Assembly (NCBI GenBank): GCA_016699835.1
Contig: CP064987.1
Span: forward strand, 992,001-1,056,000
Direction: 5' to 3'
Source: Phycisphaerales bacterium
GTDB taxonomy: Bacteria > Planctomycetota > Phycisphaerae > Phycisphaerales > UBA1924
DNA length: 64,000 nucleotides
Of this stretch, positions 1 through 8,779 are shown piece by piece (the stretch's first letter is position 1; every line of letters starts with the position of its first letter). The translations under genes and the position numbers were made by a program. The notes beneath the pieces are model-generated. The model ran no database searches. It was not told where the DNA came from and worked only from the letters and a program-made list of their open reading frames with translations.

Positions 1-500
1 TCGAGGTCGAGGACGGGCTGGAACTCCTCTATTCCCTCGGCCTGCGCGAGCGCAAGGGCGTTGATCTCATCGCCTGCCCCACGTGCGGGCGCATCCAGGT
101 CGATCTCTTCACGCTCGTCCAGGATGTCCGCACTCGGCTCAAATCATCCATCACGATCCCGATGAAAGTCGCCGTCATGGGCTGCATCGTGAATGGTCCG
201 GGCGAAGCCGAGGGCGCCGATGTCGCCGTCTTCGCGGGCGATCGGCGTGGCATCATCTACGTCCAGGGTGAGCGTGTCGCCAATGTCATGGAGCACGAGA
301 TCCTCGATCGGTTGCTGCTGGAATGCGAGTCGTTCCAGTCGCGCGTCCTCAAAGGCGAGGCAAAACTCGGCGAGAAGAAGGTCGAGATCCTCCCACCCGA
401 CCCCCTCGGGGAACTCGGGAGCGGCCTATTACGAATCGCGAGCGGCGAGGTCGACCGCGTACCCAACGCGCCCACGCCGCTCACCGTGAAAGGCCGCTGA
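1..500 (+). CDS. ispG: IspG (GcpE), 4-hydroxy-3-methylbut-2-enyl diphosphate synthase, 3' part
   Basis: This is the C-terminal part of the [4Fe-4S] enzyme that converts MEcPP to HMBPP in the MEP isoprenoid pathway. The reading frame is open from base 3 and its start lies left of the window. The iron-sulfur ligands are visible: a CPTC pair in ACPTCGR and a third Cys in VAVMGCIVNGPGEAEG, followed by the ligand Glu of the same motif. The remaining tail is of typical IspG type with a slightly long, polar C-terminus. The following hydrolase gene starts 48 bases after the stop on the same strand. Identity is firm; only the missing N-terminal half is unknown. Confidence 0.95.
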   Translation, partial: EVEDGLELLYSLGLRERKGVDLIACPTCGRIQVDLFTLVQDVRTRLKSSITIPMKVAVMGCIVNGPGEAEGADVAVFAGDRRGIIYVQGERVANVMEHEILDRLLLECESFQSRVLKGEAKLGEKKVEILPPDPLGELGSGLLRIASGEVDRVPNAPTPLTVKGR

Positions 501-547
501 ACACGGCAGTTTCGAAAGGCCGACGCCTCCATGCCCAACAACGTGAC

Positions 548-1360
548 ATGGATACCACGGCCGGCCTCACTTCTCGTCCATCCTCACGCGTGCCGTCTCG
601 CCACTTCCGCATGATCACTAACCCCGCTTTCGTACTGTCGCACGAGGACGCCTTGACCGAGGCCCGTTCCCTTGCCGCCGACCCGAGACCGCTCGCACGC
701 CCTGTCGTCGTTCTCGGCGGCTATCGCGCCCCGGCATTCGTCTCGAATCGGCTCGCCGACCGACTCGCGCGGCTCACCAGCGGTCGAGACGAGGACTTCC
801 TCCCCATCGCGTATCCGTGGCTTCCCAGCGTACCCCGATGCGTCGATCGAGCCGCAGAGTTCATTTCTGCTCATGCACCCTCGCGTGCCTCGGGCGAGAT
901 TGACATCGTCGGCATCTCGATGGGTGGGCTTGTGGCACGGGCCTTTGCCGCGCGTGCTGCCCGCGATCCTTCGCTCCCGCGCGTGAGGCGCGTCTTCACG
1001 CTCGCGACGCCCCATCGCGGCGCGTCGCTCGCCAACATCGTCCGACCCGACACCGCGGCAAAGCAGTTGCACAAGGACAGCGGATTTCTCCGTGAACTCG
1101 ACGAGCGCCTCGAGCGTGAGCCGATCGACCTGACGTGCTACGCGATCCTCCACGACTGGTGGGTCGGCGCCACCAACGCCTCGCCGCGCGAGCCGCTCCC
1201 CGGCTGCGTCCCCATCTGGATCGACGGCGCGACGGCGATGGAGCGTGCGTTCGCCCACTTCAGCGTCTGCCGCGCGCCGAGATTGCTCGTCGATCTCGCG
1301 CGGCGACTCACGGGAAGAACCCCGCTGGCCGGGTTCTCCTCGCCGCCGCCGATCGACTGA
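548..1360 (+). CDS. alpha/beta hydrolase, lipase/esterase-like
   Basis: A protein of 270 residues with the nucleophile elbow GISMGG (Ser124), a following ATPHRG segment (His156) seen in lipases and PGAP1-like esterases, and plausible acid and base partners in WIDGA (Asp226) and FAHFS (His237). No signal peptide is obvious. It probably hydrolyses an ester or acyl substrate; the substrate cannot be read from the sequence. The frame stays open upstream into ispG, but the Arg/Pro-rich upstream translation looks like non-coding shadow. I chose the ATG at 548; a second ATG at 611 is also possible. It ends 17 bases before the convergent membrane-protein gene. Confidence 0.75.
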   Translation: MDTTAGLTSRPSSRVPSRHFRMITNPAFVLSHEDALTEARSLAADPRPLARPVVVLGGYRAPAFVSNRLADRLARLTSGRDEDFLPIAYPWLPSVPRCVDRAAEFISAHAPSRASGEIDIVGISMGGLVARAFAARAARDPSLPRVRRVFTLATPHRGASLANIVRPDTAAKQLHKDSGFLRELDERLEREPIDLTCYAILHDWWVGATNASPREPLPGCVPIWIDGATAMERAFAHFSVCRAPRLLVDLARRLTGRTPLAGFSSPPPID

Positions 1361-1377
1361 TAGAGCATCTGGAAGCG

Positions 1378-2010
1378 TTACGGCATTCGCCCGGTCATCG
1401 AGTCCACGCCGAGTTTCTCGCAAGCCTTTCGGAGCGCACGCGTATCGCTCGAAGACGTCACCACAGCACCACGCTCGGCGATCGCTTGCGTGAGCGCGGG
1501 CGTCGAGACGATGAGGCCCAGCGCTCGTCCCGGCTCCCCGGCGAGGCGCTCAATCGCTTTGACCTCTCCCCGCGCCAGGCCCAGTTTCCTTCCCGCCAGA
1601 AGCAGGGTTTCGCCGAGCGGGTCGGCCTCGAACGCGCGCCGACGAGCCGCGGACACACTGATTGCAACTACGCCGATGCATACAACCACGCCGCCGAGCC
1701 ACCACGTGGGGTGCCAGTTCGCGGAGCCCGCACTCGGAGTCGATCTCTCGTTCATCACGATTGATTCGCCAGAGGTCGGCGCCGACGAAACATCGCCGGG
1801 GGCCGTGATCGTTCCTGGAACTTCGACCGATCGCCCATCCGCATCGACGAGTCGCACCGGTTCGGGCTCTTGCTCCCCCCCGAACGTCGAGAGGATCACG
1901 GTCACATTCACAGCCACAAAGAGTGAGACACCGATCGCCCAGATCCACTTCGATCGCGTGCTCTGTCGCGGCGGCAGGGGCATGGTCTGTTCGAACGCTC
2001 CCGACGTCAC
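1378..2010 (-). CDS. membrane protein of unknown function, two transmembrane segments
   Basis: About 210 residues. One transmembrane helix near the N-terminus (WIWAIGVSLFVAVNVTVIL) is followed by an exported Ser/Thr/Pro-rich loop, a second helix (WWLGGVVVCIGVVAISV) and a cytoplasmic helical C-terminal domain of about 80 residues. The GTG start at 2010 overlaps the stop of the upstream HEAT-repeat gene as GTGA, so the two are probably translated together; an ATG at 1983 is the alternative start. No family recognised. The tight coupling suggests that it anchors, or works with, the HEAT-repeat protein. Confidence 0.65.
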   Translation of the reverse strand: MTSGAFEQTMPLPPRQSTRSKWIWAIGVSLFVAVNVTVILSTFGGEQEPEPVRLVDADGRSVEVPGTITAPGDVSSAPTSGESIVMNERSTPSAGSANWHPTWWLGGVVVCIGVVAISVSAARRRAFEADPLGETLLLAGRKLGLARGEVKAIERLAGEPGRALGLIVSTPALTQAIAERGAVVTSSSDTRALRKACEKLGVDSMTGRMP

Positions 2011-4235
2011 GTGTTCGCCTCCATGAGTCGGATCTCGCGCTCGAGCCGCAGGACCCAACCCCGCGCCCTCGCTCGCACGCGTGGATCCCCATCGGTCGCC
2101 ACGAGTTCACCCGCCCGCCGGACGACGGCCGCCGCTTCGGGCAAGCGCCCCGCGCCCAGTCGCACGCTCCGCGACGCCGTCCACACGCCCGCGAGCCGGT
2201 GCGGGGCTCGCTCGTCATTCAGCATCGCGAGCAGGTCGCGCGAGGCCTCGCTCGCCATCGCCGCGGCCTGGGCGTGCTTCGATTCGATCTGTGTGCTCGC
2301 GAACTCGACCAGGCCTCGTACGGCCGCACCTCGAGCGCGATGGTGATCGTCCTGCTTCAGTTCGCGAAGCGCGGGCGGGAGTGAATCCTCCCCATGCAAC
2401 CCTCGCGTGTGCTGACGCCGGAGCGCCTCGGCAGCGTTGGCGCGCACGCGTCCGTCGTGATCGCGAAGGGCGCCCAGGAGCACGCCCCTTGCGGGAAGCG
2501 AGGCGACCGACCCGAGTGCCGCCGCCGCCGTCGCTGCGACGCGGTCGTCGCCGCCCTCGCGCACATGCGATTGGAGCAGATCGCCAAGTGGCTCGGCAAC
2601 CTCGTCCGCGAGGTCGAGGGCGCGCACCAGGGCGAGCGCCTCGAACCGCTCACCCTCGCTGCCCCTGGCGAGGGCGAGGCGGATCGTGTCCAACTCGCGT
2701 TCACGATTCATCCGGAGCCGTTCACGGGCGGCATTCCGCCACAACGCGCCCGAACCCGGGAGAGTGTGCGAGAGTTCTGTGCTCGCCCAATCGCGCACGC
2801 TCCGCGACTCCACGCGCGACATCGAGAGGAGCGAACGCCGATGGTCCTCGTCGTCTCCCGGACCACGCGCTCCCTCGCCCGCCGCCGACCATCGCACGAA
2901 GGCCGACCGAGCCACGCGATCGTCGCGGTCGAAGCACAAGTCCTCGACACCACGGCGATCGCCGAGCCGTGCGAGGGCATGGCGGACCATCGGTTCGGCG
3001 TCCACAAGCAGCGGCTCAACCGCGCGACGCCGGAGTTCGGTCGGGGTGCGTGTGGCGCGCGCGATCTCCACTAGCCCACGACGGGCGTGCGTCGAGAGCC
3101 GAGCCACGCGCTCGGTTCGGGGTAGGAGGCCATCCTCTTCCGTCGCGCGTCGCCCGGGCTTGGAAGAGCCTGTGAACTTCTCATTCGATGTCGCCCCAGT
3201 CGTGCCCGACGTTGCTCCCGCGCCGCCCGCGGATATCGGCTCTCGCCATGAACGAAGAACCCGACGCGGCTCGATCGACTGGAGTGCCGCCCGTCGTGCA
3301 GGCCGGAGCGCCAGGTGCCACTGGCCCAGCACCGCCTCGTGGTCGTCCAGGTCCATCGCGTGCGCGAGCCTTTCGACACAGACCGATCGCCACGACTCGT
3401 CAAAGGCCCACTCCCACGCGCGCCGCCGAACGATCGACGAGGGATGCCAACGCACGATCCCGCGCATCGCGGCATGGGCGACATCTGGCTCGGCGCGCAT
3501 CCACCGAGCCAGCGGATCATCCGACATCTCGCGGGCGGTCGTCTTTCGATCGAGCATCGCGATCGCGGCAAGGAGCACGCCCTTGCGCCGATGTTTCGCG
3601 AATCGCCCGAGCGCGAAGGCGAGTTCCTCGCGCAGCCGCAGCGCCGAGTCGTCATCGAGCACCGCAACATCCACGCGCTCGCGGGCCGTGGGATCGTCGA
3701 GGAGCGAGACCACGCCGGGGTCGGCGCAGGCGCCAAAGGCCAGCCGCAACCAGGCCCGCTCGGCCTCGTTGGAGACACGATCGTCCTGGTCCTCCAGCAA
3801 ATCCGTGAGCGGGCGCGCCAACGCGGGGAGCATCGTCGAGGCCGCCACGGTCGCGACCGCCGCTCGAGAAGTCGCATCCGGTGCCGTGAGCACCAGTTCG
3901 CACACCCGCTCCAGTCGCTCCGGCGGCACAGCGTTCACAACCGCGCGCGCGTCCTCAGACAATCCCGGATACGCCCTGATGAGCGCTCGCAACGCGACAT
4001 CCCGGGGAACCAGCCCAAACACCTGTGGCCCACGGGCCCATCGCGCGAGCCACGACTTGGGCTCTGGTAGCGTGGCGATCTCCAGCAGCGCCCCTTCGAT
4101 CGCTCCACGCTCGGAATCATCCCCGACACTCGCCGAAGCAACCAGCGCCTCCCCCAGCGCGAGGGCGCGGGCCGACAATGGCAACCTGGAGAGACTGCGA
4201 AGGCGATCGGTCTGGGTTGGACTGGTTCGAGACAT
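2007..4235 (-). CDS. HEAT-repeat protein
   Basis: About 742 residues made almost entirely of alpha-helical repeats. Repeated patterns such as LGDRRGVEDLCFDRDDRVAR, ALRDHDGRVRANAAEALRR and ATDGDPRVRARARGWVLRLE are typical HEAT/PBS-lyase-type units, clearest from about residue 400 onward. Such solenoids are usually protein-interaction scaffolds. There is no signal peptide or membrane helix, so it is probably cytoplasmic. The ATG at 4235 is preferred over one 33 bases upstream because the protein reads normally from MSRTSPTQTDRLRSL. It overlaps the next gene, a two-helix membrane protein, by four bases. Partner and pathway are unknown. Confidence 0.8.
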   Translation of the reverse strand: MSRTSPTQTDRLRSLSRLPLSARALALGEALVASASVGDDSERGAIEGALLEIATLPEPKSWLARWARGPQVFGLVPRDVALRALIRAYPGLSEDARAVVNAVPPERLERVCELVLTAPDATSRAAVATVAASTMLPALARPLTDLLEDQDDRVSNEAERAWLRLAFGACADPGVVSLLDDPTARERVDVAVLDDDSALRLREELAFALGRFAKHRRKGVLLAAIAMLDRKTTAREMSDDPLARWMRAEPDVAHAAMRGIVRWHPSSIVRRRAWEWAFDESWRSVCVERLAHAMDLDDHEAVLGQWHLALRPARRAALQSIEPRRVLRSWREPISAGGAGATSGTTGATSNEKFTGSSKPGRRATEEDGLLPRTERVARLSTHARRGLVEIARATRTPTELRRRAVEPLLVDAEPMVRHALARLGDRRGVEDLCFDRDDRVARSAFVRWSAAGEGARGPGDDEDHRRSLLSMSRVESRSVRDWASTELSHTLPGSGALWRNAARERLRMNRERELDTIRLALARGSEGERFEALALVRALDLADEVAEPLGDLLQSHVREGGDDRVAATAAAALGSVASLPARGVLLGALRDHDGRVRANAAEALRRQHTRGLHGEDSLPPALRELKQDDHHRARGAAVRGLVEFASTQIESKHAQAAAMASEASRDLLAMLNDERAPHRLAGVWTASRSVRLGAGRLPEAAAVVRRAGELVATDGDPRVRARARGWVLRLEREIRLMEANT

Positions 4236-4715
4236 GGAATGGATTGTGGACACGGCTGCGACGCGCAACCTTTGCTCCTCGCTGGTCCAACGACAACTCG
4301 CCGCGGAGTCACGCGAACATTATGTGAATCAATCGGCTCGTAAACCGTTGACAGGTCCGGAAAATTCGAGTAAGAATGAACACTCGTCGAGTGTGTGGCG
4401 GCAGGCCAGGACGGCGTGCTTGGCTCGACGGCGATGGATTCTGGACGGGCTTGTCGCTTCTGGACGGAAGCGCCGGCCTGAACTCGTGCCAAGATACCCG
4501 CTCGGCGTCATGCCGGCGAACTTCACGACCCAGCCTTCCACCGCATCATGGATGTGGCATCGGTTACCAGTCGAGGTTTGGGGGAGTGTATCTCCGACCC
4601 TTGGCTGGTATGTCGTTTGGCCCGCTCGATGGATGTCGATGGGCCTGCCGGAGTCGTGCCTCACCCGAGAGTTTGTGGGTGAGGCGCCCGCGGGACCGCC
4701 CGCCTTGGACCACCC
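4236..4715. other. 480-bp intergenic region with a possible promoter
   Basis: No convincing gene lies here; the open frames on both strands look like continuations of neighbours in other frames. A TTGACA hexamer at 4348-4353 is followed, 18 bases later, by AAGAAT (4372-4377), a plausible sigma-70 promoter reading rightward toward the gene at 4716. That would give a leader of more than 300 bases, which contains the hairpin at 4656-4687. The left edge presumably also holds the promoter of the HEAT-repeat gene, which I could not pick out. Confidence 0.4.
4656..4687 (+). promoter_or_regulatory. strong hairpin in the leader of the 4716 gene
   Basis: GTGCCTCACCC pairs with GGGTGAGGCGC across a 10-base loop, an 11-bp stem containing one G-U pair. 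It ends 28 bases before the ATG at 4716. There is no T-run after it, so it is not a standard terminator. It could be a leader structure, an mRNA-stabilising hairpin or a regulator site. Confidence 0.4.
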
Positions 4716-5258
4716 ATGAGCAGCCAATCCACCCGTACCACGGTCCACACCCACCAGATGGTGGTCTACAACCGCGCCCTCCACCCCGAGCACTTCGAAC
4801 TCAAGGCCCGCCGACTCGTCAAGCACGAGGGGATGGAACTCGAGGCCTGGATCATGGGCCATGGCACCCACGTCCTCCGTTTCGGGCACCGTGGGTCGTG
4901 CGCCTGCGAACTCCTCACCGACCAGCACAAGAGCCCCAGTTCGGGCGTTCTCGCGGCGTACCCCTGCCTCGGCGAGCACGATCACGAGTGCGTCGTCGAT
5001 CCCCTCCGAATTTCATACATGCTCTCCATCCAGACAGAAACCGTCCCCGAGAGCGTCTTCCAGGCGACTATGAGAGAAATGAAATCCGCGGTCGAGACCA
5101 ACGACCGACTGGTGCTCGAATGGAGCGATTCGGCGGGCCCCTGCCTGAGCGTCATCGAGTTTGAGCCGTTCCCGAACCAGATCCACGCCCACTGCTATCA
5201 CTTCCTGGCGCAGGGGCACATGATCCTGAAGACCTCGACGCTCTTTGAGGGGCGGTAA
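4716..5258 (+). CDS. conserved hypothetical protein
   Basis: 180 residues, acidic to neutral, without a signal peptide or membrane helix. The sequence has an alternating beta-strand look (LEAWIMGHGTHVLRFGHRGS, LVLEWSDSAGPCLSVIEFEP) and several His and Cys residues (for example FGHRGSCACELL and GEHDHECVV) that could bind a metal, though no known motif is complete. I do not recognise the family. It stands alone between two long intergenic regions and is followed 330 bases later by ileS on the same strand. Confidence 0.7.
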   Translation: MSSQSTRTTVHTHQMVVYNRALHPEHFELKARRLVKHEGMELEAWIMGHGTHVLRFGHRGSCACELLTDQHKSPSSGVLAAYPCLGEHDHECVVDPLRISYMLSIQTETVPESVFQATMREMKSAVETNDRLVLEWSDSAGPCLSVIEFEPFPNQIHAHCYHFLAQGHMILKTSTLFEGR

Positions 5259-5587
5259 GGCACCCCATCGGCGCGTTCGGCCGCTCCCACGTCGTCTAAC
5301 ACGATTCGCCTACTATTCCTGCGTGAGCACCTCGCCACGTCATGTCCTGCGAATTACCACGCCCCGGTCTGGGGCGTGAGCGCGACCGTCGCCATGGTCC
5401 ATTGACCTCCGCAACGGCACCGATCACACAACAACCGGGGCCGACCACGATTCCCAGCCGGCTGGGTCCATGACCCGAGTGTGGCCTATGTCGCATACCC
5501 CGTACGATCCATGAACAAGCCTCCGACCCGGCGGCATCCCCTGTTTCGACAGGCGGCCCCCGAGGTCAAACCCGAAGGACACGACCG
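5259..5587. other. 329-bp leader/intergenic region upstream of ileS
   Basis: No gene is seen. I searched for the conserved T-box sequence that often precedes ileS in Firmicutes and did not find it. The region contains the hairpin at 5358-5378 and a weak -10-like TACTAT at 5311-5316 without a good -35 partner. The rest shows no structure I can support. Confidence 0.35.
5358..5378 (+). terminator. hairpin, possible terminator of the 4716 gene
   Basis: CACGCCCC and GGGGCGTG form a perfect 8-bp stem with a 5-base loop, 100 bases after the stop at 5258. No T-tract follows, so it may instead be a leader structure of ileS. Confidence 0.35.
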
Positions 5588-8500
5588 ATGTCGAATCCAT
5601 CCACGCCAAGCACCGCCTCGACCAAGGCCGACACAGGAAAGGCTGATGCGGGCAAGCCGGACAAGAACCGTTACAAGTCCACGCTAAACCTCCCCGCCAC
5701 GTCGTTCCCGATGAAGGCGAACCTCGTGCTGAACGAGCCGCAGAGCCTCTCGCGCTGGGACCAGATGGGCCTGTACGAGCGCACGCGGAAGGCCCGCGCC
5801 GGCAAGGCGAAGTTCACGTTCCACGACGGGCCGCCCTATGCCAACGGGAGCATCCACCTCGGCCACCTCATGAACAAGTGCCTGAAGGACTTCGTCGTCC
5901 GCAGCAAGACGATGCAGGGCTTGGACTGCGCGTACGTCCCCGGCTGGGACTGCCACGGCCTCCCCATCGAGCACAAGGTCCTCACCGAACTCAACGAGTC
6001 GGGCAAACTCGGCAAACTCATGTCGCTGGAGGAAGCGCCCCGCAAGATGGCGATCCGGCGTGAGTGCCAGAAGTACGCCGAGAAGTTCCACGCGCTGCAC
6101 ACCAAGCAGATGAAGCGATTGCTCACGCTTGCCGACTATGAGCATCCGTACCTGACGATGCAGCCGGCGTACGAGGGCGCGACGCTGGAGGTCCTCGCGG
6201 GGCTCCTCGAACAAAACCTGGTTTATCGCGCGGTCAAGCCCGTGCACTGGTCGATCGCCAACGAGACCGCGCTCGCCGAGGCCGAACTCGAGTACTACGA
6301 CCGCGAGGATGTCTCGGTGTTTGTGGATTTCGAGGCGATGGACGCCGACGCCGTGTACGACGCCTTCGGCCTTCCGCCGCATCCTTCGAGCGATGACGAG
6401 TACGCCGACGAATCGACGGGCGATGCCGCGCCCGGCGTACGCCCGCACCAGCGTCCATGCTTCATGATCTGGACGACGACACCCTGGACGCTCCCCGCGA
6501 ACGTCGCGGTGGCGGTGCACCCGAAGATCGAGTATGCGCTCGCGCTGATCGATGGCAACGTCACGGTGCTCGCGGCGAACCTCGTGGAGCGGACCGCGAA
6601 ACTCACCAAGGCCGAGCGCGTCGCCGTGCTCGCGACGACCATGGGCGAGAAACTCGAGGGCCTGCGGTACACGCATCCGTTCGTGACCGACGTCCCCGAG
6701 TGCGCCCTGCAGCGCGCCTGCGACCGGTCCAAGGTCTGGTCGATCGTCACCGCCGACTATGTCACCGTCGAGGATGGCACGGGCCTCGTCCACACGGCAC
6801 CCGGGCACGGCACCGAGGACTACCAGACCGGGCTCAAGCACACGCTCCCTGTGTATTGCCCCGTGCGCGGCGACGGGACCTATGACAAGACCGTTCCGCA
6901 ATGGCTGCAGGGCCTCGACATCTGGAAGGCCAATGACCTCGTTGTGAAGCACCTGCGCGACAGCGGGCATCTCTATCACGAGCAGAAGTTCACGCACAGT
7001 TATCCACACGACTGGCGCAGCAAGACGCCCGTCATCTTCCGCTGCACCGAGCAGTGGTTCGTGGGCGTGGACGAGCCGACGAAGCGCGAGAAGAAGGGCT
7101 TGCGCGAGATGGCGCTCGAGGCCATCGCCGCGCCCACGCCGGGTGCGAAGCCGACCGTCGCGTTCGTCCCCGAATGGGGCCGAAACCGCATGCGCGGCAT
7201 GGTGGACTCCCGCCCCGACTGGTGCATCTCGCGCCAGCGCGCGTGGGGCCTGCCCATCCCCGCGTTCCTCATGAAGGACGCCGACGGCTATGACGCTGCA
7301 CTTATGACGCCGACGACCGTGCGTGCCGTCGCGGCGATCGTGCGCCAGAAGGGCGCCGACGCGTGGTTCACGCTCGCCCCAACCGAACTCCTCGCGGGAT
7401 ATTCGCCCGAGAACGATCCGGACCTCAAAAACGACCCGCGCGTGCGCGAACTCGCGATCAAGGCGATGAGGGACGGCACGCTCCGCAAGGGCCCGGACAT
7501 CCTCGACGTCTGGTTCGAATCGGGCTCGTCGTGGAATGCCGTCATGCGTGAGCGGTCGCTTGGGTTCCCCGCCGATCTGTACCTGGAAGGCTCCGATCAG
7601 CATCGCGGCTGGTTCCAGTTGTCGCTGCTGCCGGCGCTGGGCGTGACGGGGGCACCGCCCTTCCGCACGCTCCTGACCCACGGCTTCATGGTCGATCGCG
7701 ACGGACGCAAACTCAGCAAGAGCCGCCCCGACGCGCACCGATACGAGGTCGACAGCCTCTGCACCGAGTTCGGCATGGACGTCATGCGCTGGTGGGTCTC
7801 GTCGCTCAACTATGAGAACGACGTGAAGGTGGACGTCGAACTCTTCTCGCTCGCCGGCGAGAGTTACCGCAAGGTCCGCAACACGCTGCGCTTCATGCTG
7901 AGCAACCTCGCGGACTTCACGCCCACCTGCCCCGGCAAGCCCGGGCACTGCGTCGATTTCGCGACCATCCCCCCCACCTCCATCGACGCGTGGGTCCTGG
8001 GCGAGTTCAACACGCTCGCCAAGGCCGTCGTGAGCGCGTACAACGCCTACGACTTCCGCACGGCCCACCAAGCGCTCTTCGACTTCTGCAACTCGACGCT
8101 CTCGTCGGTCTATCTCGCCGCGGTGAAGGACCGGCTGTACTGCGACGCGGCCGACTCGCCGCGCCGGAGGCAGACGCAGTCCGTGCTCTTCGATCTCGCC
8201 GACGGACTCGCGCGCCTGCTCGCGCCGATCGCGTGCCACACGGCCGACGAGGCCTATCGCGCCCTCTGGAACATCGCGAGCGACGAGCGAGAGACCTCCG
8301 TCCACCTCAAGGAGTTCGTGACCGCCTTCGACGTCAAGGTCCACCCCGCCTTCGATCGCGTCATGATCGCGCGCGAGAAAGGCCAGGGCGCGCTCGAAGC
8401 GGGCAAGGCCTCGCTCGGTGTTGAGAACCCGCTCGACGCGGGCGTCACGCTCCCCGATCCCGACGGCGTCCTCCGCGAGTTCGACGCCGTCGATCTCGCC

Positions 8501-8677
8501 GACCTGCTCGGCGTGAGCGAGGTGCGGCTCGACGCCAACGCGAAGGCGCCCGCCATCCACGACCTCCGCGATCGCCCGCGCTGCGAGCGATCCTGGAAAC
8601 GCGACGGCACAGTCCGCCAGCGGTCCGACGGCGGGATGCTCTCCGACCGCGACGCCAAGGCCGTCGGCGTGGCGTGA
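5588..8677 (+). CDS. ileS: isoleucyl-tRNA synthetase (IleRS)
   Basis: Charges tRNA-Ile with isoleucine in the cytoplasm. The class I signatures are present: HLGH at residues 90-93 (HIGH motif), KLSKS at about 708-712 (KMSKS motif), and the synthetase core around DWCISRQRAWGLPIPAF. Inserted between the two halves is the CP1 editing domain, beginning near ATLEVLAGLLEQ. The length, 1029 residues, is slightly above the usual bacterial size, with a polar 25-residue N-terminal extension rich in Ala, Lys, Asp and Thr. The C-terminal zinc knuckle is degenerate: where the family has four Cys, only Cys999 remains (CERSW, then MLSDRD). No resistance-type features noted. Identity is firm. Confidence 0.97.
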   Translation: MSNPSTPSTASTKADTGKADAGKPDKNRYKSTLNLPATSFPMKANLVLNEPQSLSRWDQMGLYERTRKARAGKAKFTFHDGPPYANGSIHLGHLMNKCLKDFVVRSKTMQGLDCAYVPGWDCHGLPIEHKVLTELNESGKLGKLMSLEEAPRKMAIRRECQKYAEKFHALHTKQMKRLLTLADYEHPYLTMQPAYEGATLEVLAGLLEQNLVYRAVKPVHWSIANETALAEAELEYYDREDVSVFVDFEAMDADAVYDAFGLPPHPSSDDEYADESTGDAAPGVRPHQRPCFMIWTTTPWTLPANVAVAVHPKIEYALALIDGNVTVLAANLVERTAKLTKAERVAVLATTMGEKLEGLRYTHPFVTDVPECALQRACDRSKVWSIVTADYVTVEDGTGLVHTAPGHGTEDYQTGLKHTLPVYCPVRGDGTYDKTVPQWLQGLDIWKANDLVVKHLRDSGHLYHEQKFTHSYPHDWRSKTPVIFRCTEQWFVGVDEPTKREKKGLREMALEAIAAPTPGAKPTVAFVPEWGRNRMRGMVDSRPDWCISRQRAWGLPIPAFLMKDADGYDAALMTPTTVRAVAAIVRQKGADAWFTLAPTELLAGYSPENDPDLKNDPRVRELAIKAMRDGTLRKGPDILDVWFESGSSWNAVMRERSLGFPADLYLEGSDQHRGWFQLSLLPALGVTGAPPFRTLLTHGFMVDRDGRKLSKSRPDAHRYEVDSLCTEFGMDVMRWWVSSLNYENDVKVDVELFSLAGESYRKVRNTLRFMLSNLADFTPTCPGKPGHCVDFATIPPTSIDAWVLGEFNTLAKAVVSAYNAYDFRTAHQALFDFCNSTLSSVYLAAVKDRLYCDAADSPRRRQTQSVLFDLADGLARLLAPIACHTADEAYRALWNIASDERETSVHLKEFVTAFDVKVHPAFDRVMIAREKGQGALEAGKASLGVENPLDAGVTLPDPDGVLREFDAVDLADLLGVSEVRLDANAKAPAIHDLRDRPRCERSWKRDGTVRQRSDGGMLSDRDAKAVGVA

Positions 8678-8779
8678 ACGCGGCAGATTCGCGTCCGAAA
8701 ACACACCTTCGCGCCCCCCGCGTTGCCCAAACTCAACGTCACGTTTGAGCCGCGCGCCACGCGCGCCGATGCTTGTGGG

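Noticed and set aside
2686..4719. 677-codon plus-strand frame opposite the HEAT-repeat gene
   Set aside because: Ser/Arg-rich with no recognisable fold; the minus-strand frame has coherent HEAT repeats.
5259..5587. T-box riboswitch upstream of ileS
   Set aside because: The conserved T-box sequence and terminator/antiterminator pair are not present.
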